Positions 17,734-28,477 of a DNA stretch of 49,036 nt are shown here, piece by piece. This stretch comes from Pseudomonadota bacterium (GTDB lineage Bacteria > Pseudomonadota > Alphaproteobacteria > Sphingomonadales > Sphingomonadaceae). The position numbers and the translations under genes were made by a program. Positions within the stretch are counted from its first letter, which is position 1. Each line of letters opens with the position of its first letter. A model generated the notes under the pieces. The model did not search any database. It was not told the origin of the DNA and saw only the letters and a list, made by a program, of their open reading frames with translations. The DNA is taken from NCBI GenBank assembly GCA_029779535.1, contig JAKPAG010000048.1, forward strand, positions 1-49,036. Reading direction: 5' to 3'.

Positions 17734-20700
17734 GGCCCATTCCTGCTGTCTGGAGGCTGAATGACGCCCGGCTTGGTCACCGGCGGCGGTGCGGGAACCG
17801 GCGCGGCGGCACCGGGCACCAGCCCGAGCGAGCGCGGATCACGCACATAGGTATCGTCGTACAGCGATTTGAACGAGGTGATGAGGCGCTGGAACGGCGC
17901 CTTGATATTGATGTTGAACTGGATCGGCAGCCCGGCCAGGCGGCGGGTCAGGATATTCTTCTTCGCGGTTTCGCCCTGGCGCACCCCATCGATCTTGAGG
18001 CGGGTGATGATGTCGCCGTCCAGCGCCCCGTCCAGCCCGATCTGCATCCGCCGGAAATCGAGCGAGCGCAGCGTCTGGAAAGCGAAGTTGCCCATTGCCG
18101 ACAGGTCCTTGTAGGTCAACTCGCCAATGTAGGAGACATTGCCTCCCGGCGGGCGCGAAACGAGCAGGCCGCCGCGAATCCACCCGCCGTCCTCGTCGAA
18201 CACCAGCGGCAGTTCGCCATCGAAATAGCCTGTGGCCGCCAGGTTGCCGAGTTGCAGCCGTTCCACGAACAGGGCGGCGCTGATGCCCGTCACTTTCAGC
18301 GTAAAACGCCGCACTTCGGACGCGCCCAGCACCATGCGGGTCGGCTGCAATTGCAGCGTCCCGTCGATGAACGGCCAGTGCGCGCCGTTGACCTGGAGCA
18401 CATGACCCGGCTGCAGCGCGAAGGAAACCTCACCGTCGAACACCTCGATCCCGGGGTTGATCGACGCGATCTTGAGCCGCTGGTCGGGCGCGGTGACCAG
18501 GCCGAGCAGGTCATCGAACACCACCGTGCCTGACACCCCTTCGACCGGGCCGAAGGCGGCGGCGAAGTCAAGCTTGTCGGTGCTGAACCGGCCGGTGCTG
18601 GTGACTTCCTTCGGGTTCCAGTCGATTCGCCCGGTGCCGGTCAGCGTGCCGCGGGCATTGGCGATCACCCCCAGCGCCAGGTAGCTGAGCGTGTCGGGCT
18701 GGACGCGCTTGTCGAACAGCAGGCCCGGCACGGCCAGATCGGCGCTGCCGACGGCGCTGTTCAGATCGTGGCGGATCGCGGCCGTCGCCACTTCGCGGTC
18801 GCTCATTGGCTCGCGCAGCAGGGCATTGGCGGTGATCCGGTTGTCCTTCAGCACCAGCGCGGCATCGCGGGCGATCATCGGGCGGAAACGCGCGTCCTTC
18901 TCGCGGTCCTCCAGGCGGAAGGCGGCATTGGCGATGGTCAGCACGCCATCGGCCAGGCGCCAGTCGCCATCGGCGGCGAAGATGTCGAGCGGGACGGCAT
19001 CGAGCTTCACGTCGGTGCCGGTGAAATGCCCGGTCACGTCCGCGCTGATCTGCGCGGTGAGGTTCGACAGGGTAAACCGGTTGGCGGATCCGGGCGCCCC
19101 CAGTTCCACCCCCACCTGCCGCGCGGCCAGCGCGCCGGGAATCGCAAAGCCGATCGGTCCGCTGGCCAGCCGGATCGGCGTGCTGCCCAGCCGTCCGCTC
19201 GCCTGGAGCGAAGGCGCTCCGGCCGCCAGCCGCGTGCCGCGCGCGTCGCTGCGCAGGATCGCCCCATCTGGCCCCGGACACAGAGTGACCGTGCGCGAAT
19301 CGAGCGTGACGTTGAACAGGCTGAGCGAGCGGAACGCGAACGGCGTGCAGCGTCGCAGTGCCGACAGCCCGCGCGCGGCCGACCAGTTGCCTTCCAGCGG
19401 CAGTTCCAGCTGGTCGGCATGCCCGCCCGGCAAGGCTCCGCTGGCCGTGGCTCGCCCCGAAAAGCCAAGCGTGCCCTGCGGCGACAGCGCCATGGTCAGC
19501 CCGGACAGGGCCAGCGCGGCATCCCCGGCGCGGTATTCGGGCATGGTGAAACGGGCCAGCACCTGCCCGCCTGGCTGGCGCTCAATCCGCCCCGTCAGGC
19601 GCGGCAGGCCGGCGCCGCCGGTCACCACGTTGCCCGAAACATGCGGCCCGCGCCTGCCTCCCAGCGCCAGTTGCAACTGCGAGACCGCCAGCACATTCGC
19701 ACCCGAAGTGCCGCGCAGCGTGCCGCGCGGCACGACCAGGCTGGTCAGTGCGCCGGTGCGGCGCAGGACATAGGCGGCTTGCAGGCGGCTGCCCCGCCCT
19801 TCGCGCGCCAATCCCTGGCGAATCGCCCCGATCAGCGGCGCGGCGAGCGTTTCGCCCAGCGAGTGCTGCACCTGCGCCAGGCTGGCGTCGAGAGCCAGGC
19901 CGGGCCGGACCTCGCTGCCGCCGATCGTTCCTTCGGCATCGATCGCCGCGAAGTTATCACGTGAGCGCAGCATGCCATCGAGCGTCACGGCTCCGGCCTG
20001 CACCGCGCCGCCCAGGCCATTGCCGGACAGCTTGTAGCTGGCGGTCAGATTGCCGCCCTTCAGCGTGAAATCGCCCTGCCCGCCGAGCCGCGCCAGCGAC
20101 TGGCCGGCCGCACGCGCGGCGCCGGTGGACAGCGCCGCCTTGCCGCTAAAGCTGTCGAACGCCGCGCTGCTGTTCGCATCAAGCTGCACCGCCGCATCGC
20201 GCAGTGCCAGGTCCGGACAGGCGAGCCGCGCCGCGCGCAGTGGCCCGGTGAACTGCGGCGCCCCGCCGCTGGTGGCCAGCTTGCCGTAAAGCGTCGCCCC
20301 TTCGGCCGAACAGGCACCGAACCGGGCGCGCGGCATGACGGCGGCGGCAATCCCGGCAAAGCCGCTTTTCAGGTTGCCACTGCCGTCGGCCTTGATCCCG
20401 GCCACACCCAGCGGCGTTTCGATCCGCGCGCGGCCATCGCGCAGCACCAGGTCCATGTCGGGCAGGCCGGACGGCCCCTCGGTCTGCGCGGACAATACCG
20501 CATCAAGCTTGCCGAAGCTGAGTTTGCCGTCCCGAAAAGCACCGAACAGTCGCGGCTTGACCAGCGTGACGCGGCCCAGGGTTGGCAGGCCAAGGGTGGG
20601 GACGATGTCCACTTCCACCCGCTCGGCCGTGAAATCAGGCCGCCTTGGATCGCCGATCACCACATCGCGCAGCACGTGATGGCGCACACCGACCGATTCG

Positions 20701-20918
20701 ATCGTGTAAGTGCCGGGCAGCTTGTACTTTTCCAGCTGGCTGACGATCACCTTGTCGGCAATCATGTCGCGGCTCAGCCACAGGCCGCCCAGCGCCAGCG
20801 CCGACACGCCCAGCACCAGTCCCAGCACGGTCCAATTGCGCCGGGGCTTGCGCGCCTCGGGTTCATCGGGTGCAGGTTCGGGCGCAAGATCAGGGGGTTC
20901 GGGCGCGGCCTCGTCCAT
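17730..20918 (-). CDS. ydbH: YdbH family intermembrane phospholipid transport protein (AsmA/TamB-like)
   Basis: A 1062-residue protein. It has a short acidic/proline-rich cytoplasmic N-terminus, one membrane helix (about 30-48, WTVLGLVLGVSALALGGLWL) and a very long periplasmic part made of beta-rich repeats, as in the AsmA-like lipid bridges. The C-terminal region contains the YdbH-like domain (LQVNGAHWPFIDGTLQLQP; VMGVSAALFVERL-type strands) and ends in a proline-rich tail. With YnbE it is expected to span the periplasm and move phospholipid to the outer membrane. I chose ATG at 20918 (MDEAAPEPPD) over 20954. The gene is divergent from radC. Confidence 0.88.
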   Translation of the reverse strand: MDEAAPEPPDLAPEPAPDEPEARKPRRNWTVLGLVLGVSALALGGLWLSRDMIADKVIVSQLEKYKLPGTYTIESVGVRHHVLRDVVIGDPRRPDFTAERVEVDIVPTLGLPTLGRVTLVKPRLFGAFRDGKLSFGKLDAVLSAQTEGPSGLPDMDLVLRDGRARIETPLGVAGIKADGSGNLKSGFAGIAAAVMPRARFGACSAEGATLYGKLATSGGAPQFTGPLRAARLACPDLALRDAAVQLDANSSAAFDSFSGKAALSTGAARAAGQSLARLGGQGDFTLKGGNLTASYKLSGNGLGGAVQAGAVTLDGMLRSRDNFAAIDAEGTIGGSEVRPGLALDASLAQVQHSLGETLAAPLIGAIRQGLAREGRGSRLQAAYVLRRTGALTSLVVPRGTLRGTSGANVLAVSQLQLALGGRRGPHVSGNVVTGGAGLPRLTGRIERQPGGQVLARFTMPEYRAGDAALALSGLTMALSPQGTLGFSGRATASGALPGGHADQLELPLEGNWSAARGLSALRRCTPFAFRSLSLFNVTLDSRTVTLCPGPDGAILRSDARGTRLAAGAPSLQASGRLGSTPIRLASGPIGFAIPGALAARQVGVELGAPGSANRFTLSNLTAQISADVTGHFTGTDVKLDAVPLDIFAADGDWRLADGVLTIANAAFRLEDREKDARFRPMIARDAALVLKDNRITANALLREPMSDREVATAAIRHDLNSAVGSADLAVPGLLFDKRVQPDTLSYLALGVIANARGTLTGTGRIDWNPKEVTSTGRFSTDKLDFAAAFGPVEGVSGTVVFDDLLGLVTAPDQRLKIASINPGIEVFDGEVSFALQPGHVLQVNGAHWPFIDGTLQLQPTRMVLGASEVRRFTLKVTGISAALFVERLQLGNLAATGYFDGELPLVFDEDGGWIRGGLLVSRPPGGNVSYIGELTYKDLSAMGNFAFQTLRSLDFRRMQIGLDGALDGDIITRLKIDGVRQGETAKKNILTRRLAGLPIQFNINIKAPFQRLITSFKSLYDDTYVRDPRSLGLVPGAAAPVPAPPPVTKPGVIQPPDSRNGP

Positions 20919-20989
20919 GCGCTCATGCTTGCGCGTTCGCGCCGGGAAAGGCAATGCTGCATCGGCGAATGGCGCTGGCGACAGGAAGG

Positions 20990-21688
20990 ATGCGCGTGGC
21001 CGACAGCGAAGACCAGGTCCACCACGGCGCCGGCCACCGCGCCCGGCTGCGCGCGCGGCTGCTGCACGGCGGGGGCGAGGCGCTGGCCGATTACGAAGTG
21101 CTGGAATACCTGCTGATGACCGCGATCCCGCGCCGCGACGTCAAGCCGCTGGCGAAAAGCCTGATCGCCCGGTTCGGCAATCTGGCCGGGGTGTTCAACG
21201 CCGACCCGGCCGCACTCGCCAATCACCCCGGCATGGGCGAAACCAGCGCCGCCGCGCTCAAGGTGGTGGCGCTGGCGGCGCGGCGCATGGCGCGCACCGG
21301 GGTGCAGGAACAACCCGTGCTGGGCAACTGGCAGGCGCTGCTCGATTACCTGACGATCGACATGGCGCACCTCAACCACGAACGGGTCCGGGTGCTTTAC
21401 CTCGATACGCGCAACCGCCTGATCCTGGATCACCTCGTCAGCGAAGGCAGTATCGACGAAGCCGCGATCCACCCGCGCGAAGTGGTCCGCAAAGCGCTCG
21501 ACAGCGGGGCAAGCGCGCTGATCCTGGTCCACAACCACCCCTCCGGCTCGCCCGAGCCTAGCCGCGCCGACGTGCAGATCACCCAGCGCATTGCCGAGGC
21601 CGGGCGGCTGCTGGGCATCGTCGTCCACGATCACGTGATCATTGGCCGCCAGGGGCATGTCAGCCTGAAGGCCAAGGGCCTGATCTGA
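20990..21688 (+). CDS. radC: RadC family (JAB/MPN) protein
   Basis: A protein of about 232 residues. The N-terminal helix-hairpin-helix-like region (about 20-95, with HPGMGETSAAALK) is followed by the JAB/MPN metalloprotease-like domain (about 110-232), which has the metal motif HNHPSGSPEPSRAD and an upstream glutamate in LDHLVSEGSID. The family was named for DNA repair, but that role is disputed and the biochemical function is unclear. The start is uncertain: AGGAAGG at 20983-20989 touches the ATG at 20990 and is better spaced for GTG at 20996. The stop (21686-21688) is one base before the NRDE gene. Confidence 0.9.
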   Translation: MRVADSEDQVHHGAGHRARLRARLLHGGGEALADYEVLEYLLMTAIPRRDVKPLAKSLIARFGNLAGVFNADPAALANHPGMGETSAAALKVVALAARRMARTGVQEQPVLGNWQALLDYLTIDMAHLNHERVRVLYLDTRNRLILDHLVSEGSIDEAAIHPREVVRKALDSGASALILVHNHPSGSPEPSRADVQITQRIAEAGRLLGIVVHDHVIIGRQGHVSLKAKGLI

Positions 21689-21689
21689 A

Positions 21690-22409
21690 ATGTGCGTCGC
21701 CGCCATCGCCTGGCACGCCGATCCGCGCTGGCGGCTTGTCGCCATCGGCAACCGCGACGAATATCATACCCGCCCCACCGCGCCACTGGGCCAGTGGGAC
21801 AACGGGATCATCGCCGGGCGCGACCTGGCGGCGGGCGGGACCTGGCTTGGCCTCCACCCCGCCGGGCGGTTCGCGCTGGTCACCAACTACCGGGTCGATG
21901 GCTATCCCCGGCCCGAACTCGCCTCGCGCGGGGGACTGGTAACGGACTGGCTGCTGAACGAAACACTGGGCGATACGGCGGCCATGAACCCGTTCAACCT
22001 GTTCGTCGCCAGCGGCGCGCAGGCCTGGCTGCGCAGCAACTATCCCGCGCCCTTGGCTCGGTTGCTGGGGCCTGGCATTCATGGCCTGTCCAATGGCGCG
22101 TTGGACCAACCCTGGCGCAAGACGCGCTGTCTGGAATCCGCCTTGTCAGACTGGCTGGCGCAGGACAGCGCTGATCCCGCCGCGTTGTTCTCTGCCCTGG
22201 CTGACCGCGAACTCGATCCCGCCCCGCCACCTGACGGGCCAAGGCCGGACTTTTCCGGCGTGTTCATTGCCGATCCGGTTTACGGCACGCGGGCTTCAAC
22301 CGTGGCGCTGGTCGATCATGACGGACGCGGCACGATCAGCGAACGCCGCTTCGCCGCAGGGGGCAAGCCGGCCGGGGAAAGCACGCTGGCTTTCACCTGG
22401 CCAGCCTGA
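21690..22409 (+). CDS. NRDE family protein (TANGO2-like)
   Basis: A 239-residue protein of the TANGO2/NRDE family. It begins with MCVAAIAWHADP and has the defining motif GNRDE at residues 20-24. GGTWLGLHPAGRFALVTNYR and GIHGLSNGALDQPW, also typical, follow. The catalytic-type N-terminal Cys2 resembles N-terminal nucleophile hydrolases. The human homologue is linked to metabolic crises and heme or lipid handling; the bacterial role is not settled. It begins one base after radC and likely shares its transcript. Only three bases separate its stop from the dnaJ stop on the other strand. Confidence 0.9.
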   Translation: MCVAAIAWHADPRWRLVAIGNRDEYHTRPTAPLGQWDNGIIAGRDLAAGGTWLGLHPAGRFALVTNYRVDGYPRPELASRGGLVTDWLLNETLGDTAAMNPFNLFVASGAQAWLRSNYPAPLARLLGPGIHGLSNGALDQPWRKTRCLESALSDWLAQDSADPAALFSALADRELDPAPPPDGPRPDFSGVFIADPVYGTRASTVALVDHDGRGTISERRFAAGGKPAGESTLAFTWPA

Positions 22410-22412
22410 GCA

Positions 22413-23558
22413 TTACTCGGTCAGCCCTTCCCAGGCCTGCTTGAGCCGGTCGAAAAAGCCTTTCGACTGGGGGCATTCCTCGCCGGTTTCGGTTGCCTGC
22501 AACTCGCGCAGCAGTTCCTTCTGGCGGGCGGTCAGCTTGGTCGGGGTTTCGACCATGATTTCAATCACCATGTCACCCCGGCCCCGGCCCTGCAGCACCG
22601 GCATGCCCACGCCGCGCTTGCGCAGCTGCTTGCCCGACTGGATCCCGGCCGGGATCGTCACCGTGTTTACTTCGCCGTCCAGGCCCGGAATTTCGATCTC
22701 GCCGCCCAGCGCCGCCGTGGTGAAGGTGATCGGCACGCGCGTGATCAGCGTGGTCCCGTCGCGGTCGAACACCGGATGGCGGCGGATGTGGATGAAGATG
22801 TAAAGATCGCCCGCCGGCGCGCCGAACGGCCCGGCCTCGCCCTTGCCGGGCAGGCGGATGCGCGTGCCGGTATCGACACCGGGCGGAATATCGACCTGCT
22901 GGGTGACAGGCTTGTCGACCCGGCCTTCGCCCCGGCACGAGCGGCATGGCTTCTCGATCACCTCGCCCCGGCCGTGGCAGGTCGGGCAGGTGCGCTCGAC
23001 CATGAAGAAGCCTTGCTGGGCGCGGACCTGGCCGTGGCCGCCGCACAGGTTGCAGCGCCGCGTGCCGGTGCCCGGCTCGGCGCCCGAACCGTCGCACGGC
23101 TCGCACCGGCTGCTGACCTCGATGTCCACTTCGGTCTGCTTGCCATGGAACGCCTCTTCCAGCGTGATTTCCATGTCATAGCGCAGGTCGGCGCCGCGCC
23201 GCGCCTGCTGGCGCCCGCCGCCACCGCCAAAGGCGCTGCCGAAGATCGTTTCAAAGATGTCGCCCAGGTCGGAAAAGCCGCCGCCCATCCCGCCCGGTCC
23301 GCCGGGGCCACCGCCCCCGCTCATCCCGTTCTTGTAGGCTTCGTGGCCGAAGCGATCATAGGCCGCGCGCTTTTGCGGGTCCTTGAGGCATTCGTAAGCC
23401 TCGCTGATCGCCTTGAATTTCGCTTCCGCCTCGGCGTCGCCCTGGTTGCGGTCGGGGTGCCATTTCATTGCCAGCTTGCGATAGCTGGACTTGAGCACGC
23501 TTTCGTCCGCGTCGCGGCTGACTTCGAGCAGTTCGTAATAGTCGAGTTCGGCTGACAT
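22413..23558 (-). CDS. dnaJ: Chaperone DnaJ (Hsp40)
   Basis: A 381-residue class I J-protein that stimulates the DnaK ATPase. The J domain (1-70) has HPD at 34-36. A Gly-rich segment (about 78-110) follows. Four CxxCxGxG zinc-binding repeats (CEPCDGSG, CNLCGGHG, CPTCHGRG, CRSCRGEG) span about 143-210, and two beta-barrel client-binding domains and the dimerisation tail complete it. It is second in dnaK-dnaJ, 72 bases downstream of dnaK, with a strong hairpin in the gap. Confidence 0.97.
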   Translation of the reverse strand: MSAELDYYELLEVSRDADESVLKSSYRKLAMKWHPDRNQGDAEAEAKFKAISEAYECLKDPQKRAAYDRFGHEAYKNGMSGGGGPGGPGGMGGGFSDLGDIFETIFGSAFGGGGGRQQARRGADLRYDMEITLEEAFHGKQTEVDIEVSSRCEPCDGSGAEPGTGTRRCNLCGGHGQVRAQQGFFMVERTCPTCHGRGEVIEKPCRSCRGEGRVDKPVTQQVDIPPGVDTGTRIRLPGKGEAGPFGAPAGDLYIFIHIRRHPVFDRDGTTLITRVPITFTTAALGGEIEIPGLDGEVNTVTIPAGIQSGKQLRKRGVGMPVLQGRGRGDMVIEIMVETPTKLTARQKELLRELQATETGEECPQSKGFFDRLKQAWEGLTE

Positions 23559-23582
23559 GTGGCCCCCTCAGGAAAGCGGGCC

Positions 23583-23609
23583 CGCCGCCGCGCGGCAAGC
23601 GCGGCGGCG
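23583..23609 (-). promoter_or_regulatory. Intercistronic hairpin between dnaK and dnaJ
   Basis: A perfect ten-pair stem (CGCCGCCGCG / CGCGGCGGCG) with a seven-base loop fills most of the gap between dnaK and dnaJ. No T run follows. It may reduce dnaJ relative to dnaK, or shield the dnaK transcript 3' end; both are inferences. Confidence 0.55.
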
Positions 23610-23630
23610 AGCACCCTTTCATCTGCCTGA

Positions 23631-25541
<1,911 letters not shown>

Positions 25542-25629
25542 ATTTACCCATCCTTGGTCTTATGTGACGCCGCTTCGTAGGCCCCCCAGGTTCCCGGCAA
25601 GGCAGGTCGGCAGCTCTTGAACGGGGCCG

Positions 25630-25657
25630 ATATAGGTGTGGTTTCGCTTGGCACAAG
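25630..25657 (-). promoter_or_regulatory. Sigma-32 heat-shock promoter of dnaK-dnaJ
   Basis: On the minus strand a CTTG (-35; 25654-25657) is followed, 17 bases later, by CCTATAT (-10; 25630-25636). This matches CTTG-N17-CYTATNT, the published alphaproteobacterial RpoH consensus as I recall it. It would start transcription about 80 bases before the dnaK ATG. Confidence 0.75.
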
Positions 25658-25713
25658 GCCCCTTGCCGATTAGGCGTAAAGGCAAGTTCGAACGCTCCGC
25701 AAAGGATTGAAAA

Positions 25714-26223
25714 ATGATGCGCAAAGCCCTCACCGTTCTGGCCCCGCTGGCGCTCGGCCTGGCGCTGTCTGCCTGCCAGCAGAAGGACAAGGCGCCCGAA
25801 GCGCCCGCCAGCACCGCGCCCGATGCCAAGCCGGGCGTTGCCGTGGCCGATGCGCGCCTTGTCCTGCCGGCGGTCAAGGGCAATCCCGGCGTCGCCTATT
25901 TCACCCTGGCCAATTCCGATACCAAGGCGGTGGCCCTGGCCGCCGTGGCGGTTGACGGGGTCGGCAAGGCCGAAATGCACCAGACCGTCGGCGGCAAAAT
26001 GGGCCCGGTCGACCGGGTGGACATCGATCCCAACGCCAGCGTCAGCTTTGCCCCCGGCGGGCTGCACGTGATGCTGTTCGACCTTGATCCCAAGCTGACC
26101 GCCGGATCGACCGCCGAATTGACCCTGACCTTCGCCGATGGCGACAAGCTGTCCACCCAGATGCCGATCCAGGCCGCCGGCGAGGCGGCGATGAACGGCA
26201 TGGACCACGGGTCGGGGCACTGA
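25714..26223 (+). CDS. PCu(A)C family copper chaperone, lipoprotein
   Basis: A 169-residue periplasmic lipoprotein. The signal peptide ends in the lipobox LSAC with lipidated C21, followed by a Lys/Pro/Ala-rich linker. The PCuAC domain (about 41-155) has copper ligands M88/H89, M96 and H118/M120. The 21-residue spacing between M96 and H118 fits the family motif, but the first loop (H89 to M96) is four residues shorter than the usual ten. An extra His/Met-rich tail (MNGMDHGSGH) may add metal ligands. These proteins deliver Cu(I) to cytochrome oxidase. It is divergent from dnaK and overlaps the next gene. Confidence 0.88.
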   Translation: MMRKALTVLAPLALGLALSACQQKDKAPEAPASTAPDAKPGVAVADARLVLPAVKGNPGVAYFTLANSDTKAVALAAVAVDGVGKAEMHQTVGGKMGPVDRVDIDPNASVSFAPGGLHVMLFDLDPKLTAGSTAELTLTFADGDKLSTQMPIQAAGEAAMNGMDHGSGH

Positions 26224-26699
26224 GCGAGACCTGCCCCGCAGGCGGGGAACGCGCGCTGACCGCGGGCGAAGCGGCGCTGGTCCACTCGGTCTTCGGCGCG
26301 GCCGTGGATTGCAGCGCGGTGCGCGTCCGCCGCCGCAAGTGGTGGTGGCTGCACCCGCGCCACGTCACCATGGCACCGTGGGGGCACATCCATTTCCACC
26401 CCGAATCCGGCAGCTACTGCGACGATTTCTCGGCCGCCCGGATCGAATTGCAGGCGCATTTCATCCACGAGATGACCCACGTCTGGCAGGCCCAGACTCG
26501 CGGCCGCTGGTGGGTGGTGCTACGCGGCATGTGGGACCGCAAATACAGCTATCGGTTGCGCGAGGGCTGGCCGCTGGAACGCTATGGGCTGGAACAGCAG
26601 GCGGAGATCGTCGCACATGCTTTTCTCTATCGACGCGGCTCAAACCCTCGCACGCCAGCCAGTGCGGCCGAGCTTGAGCGGATAGCGCGCTTCGTCTGA
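26220..26699 (+). CDS. Small zincin-like protein ('vgr-related' type), probable CTG start
   Basis: A cytosolic protein of about 159 residues with an HExxH zinc motif (H83-E-M-T-H87 in QAHFIHEMTHVWQ), after a Trp-rich stretch (RRRKWWWLHPRHV) and HIHFHPESGSYCDD. I recall close relatives in sphingomonads labelled 'vgr related protein', a name with no functional support. The coding signal and the family N-terminus (RALTAGEAALVHSVFG) extend upstream of the first standard start, GTG at 26304, but no ATG, GTG or TTG lies in that stretch. The frame does have CTG at 26220, overlapping the TGA of the copper chaperone gene, so I infer a CTG start or translational coupling. If not, the gene is 26304-26699. 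Confidence 0.7.
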   Translation: MSETCPAGGERALTAGEAALVHSVFGAAVDCSAVRVRRRKWWWLHPRHVTMAPWGHIHFHPESGSYCDDFSAARIELQAHFIHEMTHVWQAQTRGRWWVVLRGMWDRKYSYRLREGWPLERYGLEQQAEIVAHAFLYRRGSNPRTPASAAELERIARFV

Positions 26700-26703
26700 A
26701 CGA

Positions 26704-28455
26704 TCAGGGGTAGGCAATCCCCGGCAGGCCCTGGCCGCCATCCGCGATGAAGGCGTCGATGCGCTCTTCCAGGGTCGGCAGCGGGACCGAGCCGAGCGAG
26801 AGCACGACATCGTGGAACTTGCGGATGTCGAACTTTGGCCCCAGCGCCTGTTCCGCCTTGGCGCGGACGCGGCGGATGGTCAGTTCGCCCAGCTTGTAGG
26901 CCAAAGCCTGTCCCGGCCAGCTGATATAGCGATCGACCTCGGTATTGACCTCGCGTAGCGATAGCGCAGTGTGGCCGGCGAGGTAATCGACCGCCTGCTG
27001 GCGGCTCCAGCCATAGTGATGGATGCCGGTATCGACCACTAGACGCACGGCGCGCCACATCTCGTAGCTCAGCTTGCCGAAGCGTTCGTAGGGGGTGCGA
27101 TAGATCCCCATCTCCTCGCCGAGATACTCGGTGTAAAGGCCCCAGCCCTCGCCAAAGCCCGAGAAATAGGTCTGGCGGCGGAACTTCGGCAGCGCCTGCT
27201 GTTCCAGCGCCAGCGCGCCCTGGAAGCTGTGGCCTGGGGCGCATTCGTGCAAGGTCAGTGCCGGGATGTTGTAGAGCGGGCGCGAGGGCAGGTCATAGGT
27301 GTTCATCTGGCACGCCTCGAGCCCGCCCCGGCCCGAGGTGTAGAACGGCGCGATCGCCGGATCGACCGGGCGGATGGTGTAGCGATAGCGCGGCAGCAGG
27401 CCGAAATAGTCCTTGAGCCGCCCGTCCACCCGCTTGGCGACATAGGCCGACACGCCCAGCAGCTCGTCCGGGCTGCGCGCCACGAATTGCGGATCGGTGC
27501 GCAAGAACTGGATGAATTCGGCCAGACTGCCCTTGAACCCGGCCTGTTCGCGCACCGCGTCCATTTCGGCGGTGATCCGCGCCACCTCGTCAAGGCCGAT
27601 CTGGTGGATCTGCTCGGCGGTCAGATCGGTCGTGGTGTATTCGCGGATCTGCTGCGCGTAATAGGCCGCGCCGTCCGGTAGCTGGCTGGCGGCCAGCGAG
27701 GTGCGGGTGCCGGGCAGGTATTCATCGCGGAAAAAGGCCAGGAAACGCGCGAAGGCCGGGGTGACCGACTGCGCAATGGCGGCGCGGGCCTGAGCCTTGA
27801 GCGCGGCCTGCTCGGCCGCGGGAATCCTCTCCGGCATCCGGGCAAAGGCGCCCCAGAACGGGCTTTTCTCGGGATCGTCCACCACGAAGGCAGCGATGGA
27901 CACATCGCGCCCTTCAAGGCTGGCGCGCGGCACCGAAAAACCGCGCGCCAGTCCGGCGCGGGCATTGGCGGTCTGCTCCGCGAAATAGCGCGGCAGATCG
28001 TTCATCCGGGCGATGTAGCGGCGGTAATCCTCGGCCGTGGCCAGCGGATCGCGGGCGGGCAGATAGCTCCAGAAATTGCTGTCGCTATCAAACGGCATTT
28101 CCCAGCGGCGGAACCGCGCTCTTTCGATCCCTTCGCGCAGCAGGGTGCGCAGGACGCTGGCGTTGATCCTGCCTGCCGGGCTGAGCCGGGCGGGCGGGAT
28201 CGCATCAAGCCGGGCAAGCCAGGCCTTCTCCCGCTCCGCCGCCGCCAGGTTGCTGGCCGGCGTGGCCGAAGGCAGCCGATCGCCCGGCCGGGTGGTGCCG
28301 TCGCTCAGCTCGACATCGCCATATTGCTCCAGCGCGGACCGGTAATAGGCATCGCCGAGCGCCTGCAATTGCCGGTCGGCGCTGTCGCGTGCCTGCGCAG
28401 GCTGAAGGGAAACCAGGGCAAGCGGGATCGCCAGCCAGAAGCGCGCGATCCTCAT
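26704..28455 (-). CDS. DUF885 family secreted protein (putative zinc peptidase)
   Basis: A 583-residue protein with an N-terminal signal peptide (MRIARFWLAIPLALVSLQPAQA). The DUF885 domain fills the rest, with the metallopeptidase-like motif LHECAPGHSFQ (HExxPGH) in its second half and the upstream DLPSRPLYNIPALT. These signatures place it near the M3/DUF885 gluzincin-like peptidases. It is probably periplasmic or outer-membrane attached; the substrate is unknown. The ATG at 28455 is chosen over an upstream TTG because it begins the signal peptide and has GGGGGGCAGGGC before it. It follows grpE by 22 bases. Confidence 0.87.
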   Translation of the reverse strand: MRIARFWLAIPLALVSLQPAQARDSADRQLQALGDAYYRSALEQYGDVELSDGTTRPGDRLPSATPASNLAAAEREKAWLARLDAIPPARLSPAGRINASVLRTLLREGIERARFRRWEMPFDSDSNFWSYLPARDPLATAEDYRRYIARMNDLPRYFAEQTANARAGLARGFSVPRASLEGRDVSIAAFVVDDPEKSPFWGAFARMPERIPAAEQAALKAQARAAIAQSVTPAFARFLAFFRDEYLPGTRTSLAASQLPDGAAYYAQQIREYTTTDLTAEQIHQIGLDEVARITAEMDAVREQAGFKGSLAEFIQFLRTDPQFVARSPDELLGVSAYVAKRVDGRLKDYFGLLPRYRYTIRPVDPAIAPFYTSGRGGLEACQMNTYDLPSRPLYNIPALTLHECAPGHSFQGALALEQQALPKFRRQTYFSGFGEGWGLYTEYLGEEMGIYRTPYERFGKLSYEMWRAVRLVVDTGIHHYGWSRQQAVDYLAGHTALSLREVNTEVDRYISWPGQALAYKLGELTIRRVRAKAEQALGPKFDIRKFHDVVLSLGSVPLPTLEERIDAFIADGGQGLPGIAYP

Positions 28456-28477
28456 GCCCTGCCCCCCTTGTCCTGCG

